This document shows, piece by piece, positions 6,957 to 8,524 of a stretch of 8,524 bases of DNA. The notes beneath the pieces were generated by a model that was not told the DNA's origin, ran no database searches, and saw nothing but the letters and a program-made list of their open reading frames with translations. Made by a program: the position numbers and the translations under genes. Positions within the stretch are counted from its first letter, which is position 1, and every line of letters begins with the position of its first letter. The stretch spans positions 1-8,524 of the forward strand of contig CAMOIX010000049.1 of assembly GCA_946616365.1 (NCBI GenBank). Direction: 5' to 3'. This DNA is from AC2028 sp002373595 (GTDB lineage Bacteria; Bacillota; Clostridia; Lachnospirales; Lachnospiraceae).

Positions 6957-8524
6957 TTATGCCTTTTCAACAGAGATAGTTACGTTCTCTCCGTTTACAT
7001 TCCACTCCTTGCTGCTGCCTGCGGGATCTCCGATCCTGATCTCGTCTGCAAGAACCTTGCCGCTTATCATATCGGAATTTCTCTTGGCGATCTCAGCGAT
7101 ACGGTCATTGCCGGATATGGTCACAAAGATGTGATCCATTACCTCGAAGCCCGCATCCTTACGCATCGTCTGGATCTTGGAAATAAGCTCTGCAGCGAAT
7201 CCCTCCTCGATGAGTTCCTCGGTAAGGTTGATATCAAGCACTACCGTGATACCGTGATCTTCCTGCGAAGCATATCCTTCCTTCTGACTCATCTCGATAA
7301 GGAGATCATCCTTGGTGAGCTCTACGGTCGTTCCGGCTACATCAAAGGTAAGTTTGCCTTCGCTGTTAAGGGTATCCATAGCTGCATTTCCGTCGAGTGA
7401 AGCAAGTTCCTTCTGGATGCCGCCGAGCTGCTTGCCGTACTTAGGTCCTACGGTGCGTAGCTGAGGCTTGAAGGTATATGTCGTGAACTCTCTTACATCT
7501 CCGGTAAATACAACATCCTTTACATTGAGCTCATCTCTGATGATATCGGTATAGAAGCTGTCGAGCTCGAAGTCTGCCTTGATGAGCATACGGCTGATAG
7601 GCTGACGGTTCTTTACTGCAGCTTCGTTTCTTGCAGCTCTTCCCATTACAACGATATCGAGTACATCTTCCATCTTGTCCTCGAGATCCTTGTCGATGAG
7701 TGCCTTGTCGCTCACAGGGAAATCGCAGAGGTGGATACTCTCGGGAGCATTCGCATCTACGCTTCTGACAAGATTCTGATAGATCTGTTCGGTCATGAAC
7801 GGGATCATGGGAGCGGAAATCTTGCTCACGGTAACAAGAGCAGTGTAGAGAGTCATGTATGCATTGATCTTGTCCTGCTCCATTCCCTTTGCCCAGAATC
7901 TCTCACGGCATCTGCGCACATACCAGTTGCTGAGCTCGTCTACGAATTTCTCAAGAGCAGCTCCTGCCTCGGGTATGCGATAGTGCTCGAGATGATCATC
8001 GACCTGAGCGACTACTGTATTAAGTCTGGAGAGAACCCACTTGTCCATAACAGGAAGCTTGTCGGTCTCCAGCGTGTACTTCGAAGCATCGAAGTTATCG
8101 ATATTTGCATAGAGAACATAGAACGCATATGTATTCCAGAGCGTTCCCATGAACTTGCGCTGTCCCTCTCTTACGGAATCTCCGGAGAATCTCTTCGGAA
8201 GCCAGGGAGCTGCGCTGGTGTAGAAGTACCATCTGATCGCATCCGCACCGTAAGTCTCGAGTGCATCGAAAGGATCGACCGCATTACCCTTGGACTTGCT
8301 CATCTTCTGACCGTTCTCGTCCTGTACATGTCCCATGACGATACAGTTCTCAAAGCATGCATTGTTGAAGAGGAGAGTCGACTCTGCAAGGAGTGAATAG
8401 AACCATCCTCTAGTCTGATCGACTGCCTCGGAAATGAATGCTGCGGGATACTGAGCCTCAAAGAGCTCCTTATTCTCAAAAGGATAATGATGCTGTGCAA
8501 AAGGCATCGCACCGGAGTCAAACC
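6957..8524 (-). CDS. ileS: Isoleucyl-tRNA synthetase, C-terminal half (partial, type 2)
   Basis: Class Ia aminoacyl-tRNA synthetase that attaches isoleucine to tRNA-Ile in the cytosol. The frame stays open to the window edge, reading FDSGA before the Met at 8507, so the N-terminal half with HIGH and the editing domain lies outside. About 521 of an expected 1,030-1,050 residues are visible. Seen: DQTRGWFYSLL, part of the catalytic fold; the ATP-loop KMSKS at about 8292-8306; WNTYAFYVLYANIDNF, beginning the anticodon-binding region; and a C-terminal tail without the CxxC zinc pairs of type 1 enzymes. FDSGAMPFAQHH, AVDQTRGWFY and the DUF5915-like tail (INLTEELIEEGFAAELI) point to the eukaryote-like type 2 form, which in characterised cases resists mupirocin. 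Resistance of this enzyme is inferred, not shown. In Bacillota, ileS is often controlled by a T-box leader, but that region is outside the window. The stop lies 38 bases before glgP. Confidence 0.96.
   Translation of the reverse strand, partial: FDSGAMPFAQHHYPFENKELFEAQYPAAFISEAVDQTRGWFYSLLAESTLLFNNACFENCIVMGHVQDENGQKMSKSKGNAVDPFDALETYGADAIRWYFYTSAAPWLPKRFSGDSVREGQRKFMGTLWNTYAFYVLYANIDNFDASKYTLETDKLPVMDKWVLSRLNTVVAQVDDHLEHYRIPEAGAALEKFVDELSNWYVRRCRERFWAKGMEQDKINAYMTLYTALVTVSKISAPMIPFMTEQIYQNLVRSVDANAPESIHLCDFPVSDKALIDKDLEDKMEDVLDIVVMGRAARNEAAVKNRQPISRMLIKADFELDSFYTDIIRDELNVKDVVFTGDVREFTTYTFKPQLRTVGPKYGKQLGGIQKELASLDGNAAMDTLNSEGKLTFDVAGTTVELTKDDLLIEMSQKEGYASQEDHGITVVLDINLTEELIEEGFAAELISKIQTMRKDAGFEVMDHIFVTISGNDRIAEIAKRNSDMISGKVLADEIRIGDPAGSSKEWNVNGENVTISVEKA

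Noticed and set aside
7731..8396. 221-codon open frame on the plus strand, antisense to ileS
   Set aside because: Same codon-bias artefact within a conserved synthetase gene; no domain recognised.
1..8524. Search for a defence system, mobile element, CRISPR array or biosynthetic cluster
   Set aside because: No direct repeat arrays, transposase, integrase, toxin-antitoxin or nuclease genes are visible; four of the five genes belong to recognised families and the fifth carries no defence or mobility signature.

Overview
All real genes in this window lie on the minus strand. The organism looks like a motile or formerly motile member of the Lachnospiraceae (Bacillota, class Clostridia), perhaps near Butyrivibrio or Roseburia. 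The grounds are strong AAGGAGG-type ribosome binding sites, two TTG starts, a Clostridia-type isoleucyl-tRNA synthetase, and a calcium-loop protein of a kind I associate with these bacteria. The placement rests on recognising protein families and is only moderately certain.

Layout, in the direction of transcription (right to left). Positions 8524-6957 hold the C-terminal half of ileS (type 2 isoleucyl-tRNA synthetase), cut by the window edge. After 38 bases comes a complete glycogen phosphorylase, glgP (6918-4423), starting at TTG. A 69-base gap with a GC-rich hairpin (4388-4413) and an overlapping smaller hairpin (4374-4390) separates it from a complete 761-residue aconitase-family hydratase (4353-2068). 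An SseB-domain protein (2059-1520) follows with a ribosome binding site that overlaps the hydratase stop codon, so the two are probably translationally coupled. The 274-base gap at 1246-1519 holds an inverted repeat and a good match to a sigma-D/sigma-28 (flagellar-class) promoter. The last gene (1245-1) is a 414-residue protein with three calcium-type Asp/Asn loops and no classical signal peptide. It is best started at TTG 1245.

How the genes fit together. ileS, glgP, the hydratase and the SseB-like gene are closely spaced and may be partly co-transcribed. They cover tRNA charging, glycogen breakdown, an aconitase-like reaction and an uncharacterised accessory protein, and do not form one obvious pathway. 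The final gene appears to be a separate transcription unit, possibly in the motility regulon.

I see no mobile elements, CRISPR arrays, rRNA or tRNA genes, or broken genes. Most of the window is ordinary core metabolism. The parts most worth a second look are the promoter and hairpin arrangement at 1413-1478 with the calcium-loop gene it appears to drive, and the hydratase/SseB pair.
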